Below, piece after piece: positions 1 through 6,616 of a stretch of 15,936 bases of DNA. The translations under genes and the position numbers were made by a program. Origin of the DNA: Verrucomicrobiota bacterium. GTDB lineage: Bacteria > Verrucomicrobiota > Verrucomicrobiia > Limisphaerales > UBA8199. The stretch covers positions 1-15,936 of the forward strand of contig JAPLUA010000656.1 of the NCBI GenBank assembly GCA_026397855.1, in the 5' to 3' direction. The first letter of the stretch is position 1, and each line of letters opens with the position of its first letter. Under the pieces are notes generated by a model. The model had not been told where the DNA came from. It did no database searches and worked only from the letters and a program-made list of their open reading frames with translations.

Positions 1-1
1 A

Positions 2-139
2 CAGGCCGTGGCCGCCACCGCTTTGCGCCATCGCCTTATTTTGAACTTCGAGGCCGAAGCCGAGGGCATCACCACGGACCATATCATCGGACAGATCCTG
101 AGAGACGTGCCGCGGGATGCGCAGGCGGTGAGTGCGTAG
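2..139 (+). CDS. MoxR-family AAA+ ATPase, C-terminal end (partial)
   Basis: The window opens inside this gene; 45 codons remain before the TAG at 137-139. The visible peptide has the ALRHRLILNFEAEAEG block followed by an I-T-T-D-H-I-I-G-Q-I-L helix, which is the usual end of the lid domain of MoxR ATPases. MoxR proteins are hexameric AAA+ chaperones that work with VWA-domain proteins in maturation or metal-insertion tasks. The Walker motifs lie upstream of the window and cannot be checked. A DUF58 gene follows after 32 bases and VWA genes after that, which is the classic MoxR operon order and supports the call despite the short fragment. Confidence 0.8.
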   Translation, partial: QAVAATALRHRLILNFEAEAEGITTDHIIGQILRDVPRDAQAVSA

Positions 140-171
140 GCCACGGTCAGCAGAGGAAGCCTTTATAGGCC

Positions 172-1101
172 ATGCCTGACGCCCTCATCACTCCTGAACT
201 CCTGCGCCGGCTCGAGCAGTTCCAACTGCTCGCCGCCCGCCGGGCAAAGAGCTCGGCCAAGGGTGAACGCCGCAGCCGCGCGCGCGGACAGTCGGTCGAG
301 TTCGCCGATTACCGCACTTATGTCCACGGCGATGATTTCCGCTACCTCGATTGGAATCTCTACGGCCGGCTGGATCGCCTGTTCCTGAAGCTTTACGAGG
401 AGGAGCGCGAGCGGCCGGTGCGCATGTTCCTCGACGCCAGCGAGTCCATGACCTTTGGCGAGCCGCGCAAGTTTGACTTCGCGCGGCAGGTCGCCGCGGC
501 CATCGGATACGTTGCTCTCTCCGGATTTGATCGCGTCAGCGTCAACCCGTTCCCTGATCTGGTCAACGGTCCCGAGTCTGACCCGGCAGCCCGCACGATG
601 GAGCTGGCGGCGCGAGGCGCGCTTCGCTCCGTTCGCGGCAAGAAGTCCGCCCTGCAGTTCTTTCAGAACCTGGGCGCGCTCACCGCCGGAGGCTCCGCGA
701 ATCTCAACCAGGCCCTGCGGCGCGGCGCTCTCGAAGCGCGCCGGGCGGGCCTCGCCGTTGTGATCAGCGATTTTCTTGACCCGGAAGGGTATGAGGCGGG
801 GCTGACCGCCTTGGTTGGCCGTGGTTTCCAGGTGGACCTGGTGCAAATCCTCGCCCCGGATGAGCTTTCTCCCACGACGTTCGGCGACCTGAACCTGGTG
901 GACTCCGAAACCGGCGCCCACCAGGAGGTGACCTTCGGCCGGTTCCGTCTCAAGGCCTACCGCCAGACCGTGCAGAACTTCGTGCAGCGCCTTCGCGAAT
1001 ACTGTCAGGCCCGCGGCATCAACTTCTTCACCGCCAGCTCCAACACCGATTTGCAGGACCTGCTGCTCAAGCAACTGCGCAAGGCGGAGGTGTGGGGGTG
1101 A
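172..1101 (+). CDS. DUF58 domain-containing protein (MoxR partner)
   Basis: A 309-residue soluble protein with no signal peptide or membrane segment. Residues about 37-62 carry the DUF58 signature (R-x-R-G-Q-x-x-E-F-A-D-Y-R-x-Y-x-x-G-D-D, then the D-W of the core). A VWA-like fold follows with a MIDAS-type D-A-S-E-S at residues 88-92. DUF58 proteins are encoded next to MoxR ATPases and are thought to act as VWA-like adaptors; their biochemical role is not settled. The ATG at 172 is preceded by AGAGGAAG at 152-159, a rather long spacing of 12 bases. The gene is 32 bases from the moxR stop and surely in the same transcript. A 133-base spacer with a repeat hairpin separates it from the BatA-like gene. 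Confidence 0.9.
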   Translation: MPDALITPELLRRLEQFQLLAARRAKSSAKGERRSRARGQSVEFADYRTYVHGDDFRYLDWNLYGRLDRLFLKLYEEERERPVRMFLDASESMTFGEPRKFDFARQVAAAIGYVALSGFDRVSVNPFPDLVNGPESDPAARTMELAARGALRSVRGKKSALQFFQNLGALTAGGSANLNQALRRGALEARRAGLAVVISDFLDPEGYEAGLTALVGRGFQVDLVQILAPDELSPTTFGDLNLVDSETGAHQEVTFGRFRLKAYRQTVQNFVQRLREYCQARGINFFTASSNTDLQDLLLKQLRKAEVWG

Positions 1102-1106
1102 GGCAA

Positions 1107-1135
1107 AATCCGAAATCCGAAATCCGAAATCCGAA
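1107..1135 (+). repeat. Heptad array (AATCCGA)x4, left arm of a repeat hairpin
   Basis: Four perfect AATCCGA heptads plus one A start six bases after the DUF58 stop codon. They are complementary to the heptads of the 55-bp element at 1171-1225, so the transcript can fold a stem of roughly 22 or more base pairs with few mismatches. The loop between them contains its own small hairpin, ACCCC (1140-1144) with GGGGT (1151-1155). No T-tract follows, so this is not a standard intrinsic terminator. It could affect mRNA stability or the relative expression of the genes on either side. Confidence 0.85.
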
Positions 1136-1170
1136 GGCTACCCCAACGGCGGGGTGCGGCAGCTTCCCCC

Positions 1171-1225
1171 TTCGGATTTCGGGTTTCGGGCTTCTTTCGG
1201 ATTTCGGGTTTCGGATTTCGGCCTT
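1171..1225 (-). repeat. 55-bp heptad element, copy A
   Basis: Read on the minus strand, this is four AARNCCG heptads, one 11-mer (AAAGAAGCCCG), two more heptads and AA. The same order and the same total of 55 bases occur at 5112-5166 and 14866-14920. This copy lies in the spacer just before the BatA-like start and opposes the heptad array at 1107-1135. An upstream in-frame GTG at 1154 would translate through it, adding an S-D-F-G-F-R type leader to the BatA-like protein. That leader is a product of the repeat and probably not part of the protein. Confidence 0.85.
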
Positions 1226-1234
1226 CCTCCCGGC

Positions 1235-3079
1235 ATGCACTTTCTAGCCCCACTGGCCTTCCTGTTCGCCGCCTCCATCCCGGTGGTGATCGTGTTCTAC
1301 CTGCTGAAGCGCAAGCGGGTGGTGAAGCTGGTGTCGAGCACGCTGCTCTGGCGGAAATACCTCGCGGAAACCCAGGCCAGCGCGCCGTTCCAGAAGCTCC
1401 GCAAGAACTGGCTGCTGATCCTCCAGATCATCCTGCTGGCGCTTGTGGTGTTTGCCCTGGCCCGCCCCTATTTTGCGACGAAAGCCAAGCCGGCCCAGTT
1501 GCGGGTGGTGATTCTGGATGCCTCGGCTTCGATGCAGGCGACCGATGAAACGCCCTCGCGCTTCGAGAAAGCCCGCGCTGAGGCGCTGAAATGGGTGGAC
1601 GGCCTCGCCGGCAACGACCAGATGGTCGTCCTCCAGGCCGGCGCCAATACCGAGGTGAAACAATCGGCCACGACCGAGAAGGCCGCCCTGCGGCGGGCCT
1701 TCCAAGCCTGCGTCTGCTCTGATGGCCCGACCCGGCTGGTGCCAGCGCTCAAAATGGCGGAATCGCTCGTGCGCGATCTCGATCCGAGGACCAACCCGGA
1801 GATTCACCTGTTCAGCGACGGCGCGGTGCCGGAGTTGAATGAGTTCGAGAACAAGGCGCTGCCGCTTGTCTTCCATCGCGTGGGCAAGGATGCGAACAAC
1901 GTCGGCATCACCGCGCTCGACGCCCGCTCCAACCCCGAAGATGCCCGCCAGCGCGCCATTTACGCCAGCATCGCCAACTTCTCTACCAACAGCCAGCAGA
2001 CGGAGGTGGAGCTGTTGTTTGACGACCGTTTGCTCGAAACGCGATCGATCACCATTGCGGCGACCGAGACTTCGCCCCAGGTCTTTCTTGCCGCTCAGCC
2101 GCGCGATGGGGTCTTCACCGTGCGCCTGACCGCCAAAGACGACCTGGCGGTGGATAACCAGGCCTCCATCGTCAGCCTGCTGCCCAAGCCGGTGAAAGCG
2201 TTGCTGGTTTCCCGGGGAAACCGGCTGCTGGAAAGGGCGTTGCGCGCGGTTCCGAATGTCGAGTTGGCTGTGGCCACGGATCTGACGGATCCCGCAACCG
2301 GCTTCGACTTCGTCGTCCTGGACGGCGTTACGCCGACTGTCTGGCCGGGTGGCAACGTGCTCGCGATTCATGTGGTTAACACGAATTGGGTTCAGGGCGT
2401 GACGCAGGTGGAGTCGCCGCCGATCGTGGACTGGAAATCGGCCCATCCGCTCCTGCGTTATGCCGGCTTTGATAACGTGCAGGTCATGCAAAGCCTCAGC
2501 GCTAAGACCCCCACGTGGGCGACCTCGCTGGTGGAGGCGCCGCAGGCACCGCTGATGTTTGCCGGGGAGTTGGGACGGCAGCGCATCATTTGGATAGGGT
2601 TTGACACCCTGGAGAGCAACTGGCCGTTGCGCGTGTCCTATCCCATCTTTGTCGCCAACGCGGTGGAATGGCTCAACCCGGCCAACGCGCGCAGCGGTCA
2701 ACTGCTGGTCAAAGCGGGCGACCCCTTCCGGCTGGCGCTCACCGAGCCGGCTGCCAGCGCCCAGGTCACGCTTCCGGGCGGTGCTGCCAAATCATTGACC
2801 CTGGACCCGAGCGCCAGCGAGCTCGTGTTTGGCGACACCCTCAAACAAGGCACTTACAAGGTGCGCCTCGGGACCAATGACACGGTCTTTTGCGTGAACC
2901 TGCTCGACGCCGCCGAGAGCAACATCAAGCCGCACGAGGCGGTGGAGCTTGGCAAATACACCAAAGTAACCGCCACGACCAAGCATCGCGCGAACATGGA
3001 ATTGTGGCGCACCATCGCCGCGATCGGCCTTCTGGTCCTGCTGTTCGAGTGGTGGTACTATCATCGGAGGACGGTGTGA
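1235..3079 (+). CDS. BatA-type membrane protein with von Willebrand A domain
   Basis: A 614-residue membrane protein. The ATG at 1235 begins M-H-F-L-A-P-L-A-F-L, the usual start of the BatA N-terminal domain. The GTG at 1154 is rejected because its extra 27 residues are translated repeat. A first membrane segment lies at about 4-24 and a second at about 59-77, with basic residues between them. A VWA domain follows with the MIDAS motif D95-A-S97-A-S99. The C-terminal part is probably periplasmic and ends in a membrane helix near 591-610 with a W-W-Y-Y-H-R-R tail. Bat-type VWA proteins pair with MoxR ATPases and are linked to aerotolerance or stress in Bacteroides; the role here is unknown. No clear Shine-Dalgarno sequence is present. 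The stop TGA overlaps the next start (GTGA). Confidence 0.88.
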   Translation: MHFLAPLAFLFAASIPVVIVFYLLKRKRVVKLVSSTLLWRKYLAETQASAPFQKLRKNWLLILQIILLALVVFALARPYFATKAKPAQLRVVILDASASMQATDETPSRFEKARAEALKWVDGLAGNDQMVVLQAGANTEVKQSATTEKAALRRAFQACVCSDGPTRLVPALKMAESLVRDLDPRTNPEIHLFSDGAVPELNEFENKALPLVFHRVGKDANNVGITALDARSNPEDARQRAIYASIANFSTNSQQTEVELLFDDRLLETRSITIAATETSPQVFLAAQPRDGVFTVRLTAKDDLAVDNQASIVSLLPKPVKALLVSRGNRLLERALRAVPNVELAVATDLTDPATGFDFVVLDGVTPTVWPGGNVLAIHVVNTNWVQGVTQVESPPIVDWKSAHPLLRYAGFDNVQVMQSLSAKTPTWATSLVEAPQAPLMFAGELGRQRIIWIGFDTLESNWPLRVSYPIFVANAVEWLNPANARSGQLLVKAGDPFRLALTEPAASAQVTLPGGAAKSLTLDPSASELVFGDTLKQGTYKVRLGTNDTVFCVNLLDAAESNIKPHEAVELGKYTKVTATTKHRANMELWRTIAAIGLLVLLFEWWYYHRRTV

Positions 3080-4098
3080 GCACCCCGAGTCAAGAACCCA
3101 AAGGTGGAGGCAACTGGCCGAAGGATGAATTCGGCCGAAGCGAAGTCATTGCCCAATTCTGGTGGGTGCTGCCCGTGTTGCTGGCCATTGTGATGGCGCT
3201 GCTGCTTCCGGTCCTCAACCGGGCACGCGGGCTGGCCAACAAACGGAATCAGGCCATCGCCTATTGCGCGCAGGACCAGGATTACGCGGAACCCGTCTTG
3301 CGTGAGTTCACCCGGCAATCGGGCGTTAAGGCCCCCGCCGTTTACGACAGCGAAGCCGTGAAAACCGTCGGGCTCGCAAACCGCCTTCTCGCCGAGCGCC
3401 CACATCCCCGATGCGATGTGTTCTGGGGCAACGAGGAATTGCGCACCCGCCAACTCGCGGCACAGGGGGTTTTCCGCGAAACGAACGGATGGGCCGCATT
3501 CGGCTATCGCACCCGGCGGATCGTGGTCAACACGAACCGTCTTTCAATGGCATCCGCGCCCCGGTCTCTGCTCGATCTCACCAATGGGGCATGGCGCGGA
3601 AAGGTGGCGCTCGCCTATCCGCAGTTCGGGACGACCGCCACCCATTTCCACGCGTTGCGCCAGCATTGGGGCGATGCGGTGTGGCTGGCCTGGTGCCGGG
3701 CGTTGGCTGCCAATAATCCTTTCCTCGTGGACGGCAACTCGGTGGTCGTGAAGACCGTCGCGCGCGGCGATGCCTGGATTGGCCTGACCGATTCGGATGA
3801 CATCGCCGCCGGACAGGCTGAGGGGTTGCCGGTCGCCGCGTTGCCGATGACCGAGGAGACGCTGCTCATTCCAAACACGGCCGGGGTAGTGCGCGGCGCG
3901 CCGCACCCCGAGGCGGCCCAACGGTTGTTTGAATTCCTGCAACGCCCCGAGGTCGTCAGGCAACTGGTGGCCGCCAAGGCGCTGGAAGGTGTTTCATCGG
4001 CAGAAATTACCAGTCCCACGCTCAAGGTGAACTGGGACACCCTCCTGCGCGATCTGGAGGACACGACCGCAAGGTTGAACGCCATCTTCCTCCGCTGA
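3076..4098 (+). CDS. Membrane-anchored ABC-type solute-binding protein, Fe3+/FbpA-like family
   Basis: A 340-residue protein. I chose the GTG at 3076 because it overlaps the preceding TGA as GTGA; the frame extends further upstream but that stretch lies inside the BatA-like gene. Residues 1-27 are polar, 28-47 form one membrane helix (F-W-W-V-L-P-V-L-L-A), and the binding-protein fold begins near residue 60. The A-I-A-Y-C-A-Q-D-Q start and the blocks W-A-A-F-G-Y-R-T-R-R-I-V-V-N-T and L-L-D-L-T-N-G-A-W-R-G-K-V resemble FbpA/AfuA-type periplasmic binding proteins. The paired tyrosines that bind iron in FbpA are absent: the corresponding stretch reads G-L-T-D-S-D-D at 236-242. Iron is therefore doubtful and the substrate unknown. 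There is no lipobox; the protein looks like a signal-anchor type. The permease follows 85 bases downstream. Confidence 0.8.
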   Translation: MSTPSQEPKGGGNWPKDEFGRSEVIAQFWWVLPVLLAIVMALLLPVLNRARGLANKRNQAIAYCAQDQDYAEPVLREFTRQSGVKAPAVYDSEAVKTVGLANRLLAERPHPRCDVFWGNEELRTRQLAAQGVFRETNGWAAFGYRTRRIVVNTNRLSMASAPRSLLDLTNGAWRGKVALAYPQFGTTATHFHALRQHWGDAVWLAWCRALAANNPFLVDGNSVVVKTVARGDAWIGLTDSDDIAAGQAEGLPVAALPMTEETLLIPNTAGVVRGAPHPEAAQRLFEFLQRPEVVRQLVAAKALEGVSSAEITSPTLKVNWDTLLRDLEDTTARLNAIFLR

Positions 4099-4100
4099 AC

Positions 4101-4187
4101 ATGAGAGCCAACGAGCATTTGTTCGCCGACCGCAGCACCCGCAGCGCCTGGGCCTGTGATTGGCTTTCGGGCCTTGTCATTGCATGA
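4101..4187 (+). CDS. Possible 28-codon small ORF coupled to the permease start
   Basis: Starting two bases after the binding-protein stop, an ATG opens a 28-codon frame that ends in a TGA overlapping the permease ATG as ATGA (4184-4187). It fills most of the 85-base gap. The peptide (M-R-A-N-E-H-L-F-A-D ... L-S-G-L-V-I-A) has no recognised domain and no clear ribosome binding site. It could be a translational-coupling leader for the large permease gene, or chance. Only its exact fit in the gap supports it. Confidence 0.25.
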   Translation: MRANEHLFADRSTRSAWACDWLSGLVIA

Positions 4188-6616
4188 ACTGGCCTCTGCT
4201 CAAAAACAGTCTGCTGGTGGCGGGCTTCACGACGTTCCTGGCGGCGAGCTTCGGTTTCGTGGCGGCGCTGTGGCTGGCCGGGTTCGAGAAGCGTGGGCGC
4301 AGTCGCCTGCTGGCCGTTGCGGTAACAGCCCTCGCCCTGCCGCCGTTCCTGGTGACCAACTGCTGGCTGCACTTTCTCGGGCCGGCCGGCGTTTGGCGAG
4401 GTTGGCTGCCGCTGGACATCGTGTCCCTCGGCGGCACCGTCTGGATTCTGAGCCTGCTGACCTGGCCGATTACGCTGTTCATGGTTTTGAGCGCCTGGCA
4501 GCGGCTGGAACCCTCCCAACTGGAAAGCGACGTGGCGGTGCGCGGCGGGTGGCTGATTCGAGGACTGCTCTGGCCTCTGGCGCTACCGGCCCTGGCCCAG
4601 GCGGCGGTGCTGACTTTCGTCCTGGCCCTGAATAACTTTGCCGTCCCCGCCATCCTGCAGGTGAAGGTCTTTCCCGCGGAAATCTGGGTGCGCTTCAACA
4701 CCACCTTCGACACCGTTGGCGCGCTCCGGTTAAGCTGGCCGCTCGTGCTGGCGCCGCTGCTCCTGCTGCTCTGGTTCGCCCGCCGGGAATTCTCCTGGCC
4801 GCGAACGGAAGGGCCTGTTTCAGCGAAACTCTTCCGCCAGCAGCTTGGCCGTGCCTGGTTTTGGTCTTGTGGCGCGGGCACCACTTTGCTCTGTCTCCTG
4901 GCGGTCGGCCTCCCCCTGTTCCAACTCATCTCCGCCAGGAGGACCTGGACGGAACTCCCCGGCGCTCTCTCAGCGGGCCAGAGCGCAGTGGAGAACTCTT
5001 TCATCTACGCCGCGGCGGCAGCGACCGCAGTCGTCCTCTCCGGCCTCTTCCTCAGCGCCCGTAACCAGACAATGCCGGAATTGCGGACCCCGTCCTCGAC
5101 CGCCCCAGCCTTTCGGTTTTCGGATTTCGGGCTTCCTTCGGCCTTCGGCTTTCGGCTTTCGGATTTCCTCTGGCTCCCCTTCCTCCTTCCCGGCGTCCTG
5201 CTGGGCATCGCGCTGATTGTGCTGCTGAATCGTCCCTGGTTCTCGTTCTTCTACGAAACCGCGGCCATCGTCGTTCTGGCGTTTGTGATCCGGTATCTGG
5301 CCCTGGGCTGGACTCCCATGGCCCGCGCCTTGCGGACGGTGGACCGCGATCTGGTGGACGTTGCCCGGTTGAATGGCGCGACGCGCTGGCAGATGCTGCG
5401 CCATGTGCAGTGGCCGCAAATCGCGCCCCAGGCCGCCGCGGCGTGGTATATCGTGTTCCTCCTTTGCCTCTGGGATGTGGAATCCATGATCCTGGTCGTG
5501 CCGCCCGGCGGGGAGACGATCGCGCTGCGCGTGTTTAACCTGCTGCACTACGGCCACAATTCGCAGGTGAACGCGCTTTGCCTGACCCTGCTGGCGGTGG
5601 CCGTCGTGCCGCTGGCGGCCGGGAAGGCATGGGGCATGATGCGTGATGCGTGGTGCGTCTTCACGCAGCACGGAGCACGCAGTACGGTATTCGCCGCCTG
5701 CGCCGCCGCGCTCGTCCTGACCGCGTGCAGGCCGGGCGGCCCGTCAAACCAGGCACTGCTCCCAAGCCAGCTTTTCCAGCGCGTGCAGACCATCGGCTCG
5801 CGGGGCGTGGGGGTCGGTGAGTTCAATAAGCCGCGCTCCGTGGCTGTGGATGCGCAGGACAACCTCTACGTGGTGGATATGACCGGGCGGGTGCAGAAGT
5901 TCTCATCGAATGGCGTGTTTCTGCTATCGTGGCAGATGCCGCAAACCGACCTTGGCAAGCCCAAGGGCATGGGGCACGATCCCGACGGCAACATCCTTGT
6001 GGTCGAGCCACACTATCAGCGTGTGAACGTCTTTTCGCCCGAGGGCAAACTCGCGGCCCAATGGGGCAGGCGCGGCACCAATGCCGGCGAGTTCATTTTG
6101 CCTCGCGCGGTGGCGGTCAATTCCCGGGGTGAAGTCATCGTGAGCGAATACGGCGTGGTGGAGCGTGTGCAGCGGTTTGCTGGCCGTGGAGGGAAGCTGC
6201 TGGCCGGCCTGGGGCATTCCGGCAATGGGCCGGGCGAGTTCAATCGCCCCGAGGGATTATGCGTGGATGTCCAGGACCGCCTATACGTGGCCGATTCCTG
6301 CAATCACCGGATCCAGGTCTTCTCACCCGAGGGCAAATGGATTCGCGCTTATGGCCAGGCGGGGCAGGGCAGGGGCGAGTTGAGTTATCCCTATGACATC
6401 TGCGTGGATAAGGCCGGGCGTCAATATGTCTGCGAGTTCGGCAATAGCCGCATCCAGGTGTTCGATGCGAGCTGCCAGCCCATTGAAACCATCGGCGGCC
6501 CGGGTGGGGAACCGGGCAAGTTCAACAACCCCTGGGGCGTGGCGCTCGACTCGGCGGGGAATCTCTACGTAGCCGACTCGCAAAACCATCGGGTGCAGAA
6601 GCTGATTCACAGATGA
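4184..6616 (+). CDS. Two-domain ABC permease (FbpB/ThiP type) fused to an NHL-repeat lipoprotein-like propeller
   Basis: An 810-residue product from the ATG at 4184; an earlier in-frame TTG at 4160 is less likely. Residues 1 to about 484 form a double permease of the iron/thiamine/phosphonate type with many hydrophobic helices. EAA-like cytoplasmic loops lie at about 114-137 and 389-412 (D-V-A-R-L-N-G-A-T-R-W-Q-M-L). A translated repeat occupies residues about 310-328 in a cytoplasmic loop. From residue 485 the frame runs without a stop into a signal-peptide-like stretch ending in the lipobox L-T-A-C (Cys515). Six NHL repeats follow, each ending in a V/I-Q-V/K-F type strand, as expected for a six-bladed propeller. 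If fused, this segment would be an extra helix placing the propeller outside the inner membrane. An internal start at 5636 could instead yield a separate lipoprotein. No ATPase subunit gene is adjacent. The stop overlaps the next ATG (ATGA). Confidence 0.8.
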   Translation: MNWPLLKNSLLVAGFTTFLAASFGFVAALWLAGFEKRGRSRLLAVAVTALALPPFLVTNCWLHFLGPAGVWRGWLPLDIVSLGGTVWILSLLTWPITLFMVLSAWQRLEPSQLESDVAVRGGWLIRGLLWPLALPALAQAAVLTFVLALNNFAVPAILQVKVFPAEIWVRFNTTFDTVGALRLSWPLVLAPLLLLLWFARREFSWPRTEGPVSAKLFRQQLGRAWFWSCGAGTTLLCLLAVGLPLFQLISARRTWTELPGALSAGQSAVENSFIYAAAAATAVVLSGLFLSARNQTMPELRTPSSTAPAFRFSDFGLPSAFGFRLSDFLWLPFLLPGVLLGIALIVLLNRPWFSFFYETAAIVVLAFVIRYLALGWTPMARALRTVDRDLVDVARLNGATRWQMLRHVQWPQIAPQAAAAWYIVFLLCLWDVESMILVVPPGGETIALRVFNLLHYGHNSQVNALCLTLLAVAVVPLAAGKAWGMMRDAWCVFTQHGARSTVFAACAAALVLTACRPGGPSNQALLPSQLFQRVQTIGSRGVGVGEFNKPRSVAVDAQDNLYVVDMTGRVQKFSSNGVFLLSWQMPQTDLGKPKGMGHDPDGNILVVEPHYQRVNVFSPEGKLAAQWGRRGTNAGEFILPRAVAVNSRGEVIVSEYGVVERVQRFAGRGGKLLAGLGHSGNGPGEFNRPEGLCVDVQDRLYVADSCNHRIQVFSPEGKWIRAYGQAGQGRGELSYPYDICVDKAGRQYVCEFGNSRIQVFDASCQPIETIGGPGGEPGKFNNPWGVALDSAGNLYVADSQNHRVQKLIHR
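5112..5166 (-). repeat. 55-bp heptad element, copy B, inside the permease
   Basis: On the minus strand it reads four heptads, the 11-mer AAGGAAGCCCG, two heptads and AA. This is the same layout and length as copies A and C; by eye 49 of 55 bases match copy C. It is translated in the permease frame as roughly F-R-F-S-D-F-G-L-P-S-A-F-G-F-R-L-S-D. It falls between a hydrophobic helix ending L-S-A-R-N and the helix starting L-W-L-P-F-L-L-P-G, where permeases of this family normally have a short cytoplasmic loop. Confidence 0.9.
5621..5638 (+). promoter_or_regulatory. Possible internal ribosome binding site and start for a separate NHL lipoprotein
   Basis: GGGAAGG at 5621-5627 lies eight bases before an in-frame ATG at 5636; a second ATG follows at 5639. 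Starting here would give a 326-residue protein. Its n-region includes an arginine, it has a hydrophobic core (F-A-A-C-A-A-A-L-V-L), and the lipobox cysteine is residue 31, a normal lipoprotein signal length. The site could allow the NHL propeller to be made alone as well as fused to the permease. Confidence 0.4.
5634..5687. repeat. Imperfect palindrome with 7-bp period at the permease/NHL junction
   Basis: The left arm (5634-5658) is built from GCGTGAT-like heptads. The right arm (5663-5687) is built from CACGCAG-like heptads and is its imperfect reverse complement (18 of 25 by eye), with a four-base loop. It lies exactly between the last permease helix and the lipoprotein-like signal. A perfect ATGCGTG tandem would contain TGA. 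In this copy a GAT-to-GGT change turns the TGA into TGG and keeps the frame open. Confidence 0.7.

Noticed and set aside
1154..1234. N-terminal extension of the BatA-like protein from a GTG at 1154
   Set aside because: The added residues are the translated heptad repeat, and the family start motif begins at 1235.
1244..2701. 485-codon open frame on the minus strand opposite the BatA-like gene
   Set aside because: Its predicted protein is rich in Arg, Gln, His and Gly with no domain, and it mirrors a well-supported gene; typical antisense shadow in high-GC DNA.
5636..5687. CRISPR array suggested by short repeated units
   Set aside because: Units are 7 bp with no spacers; the same applies to the heptad and nonamer arrays. 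There are no cas genes.
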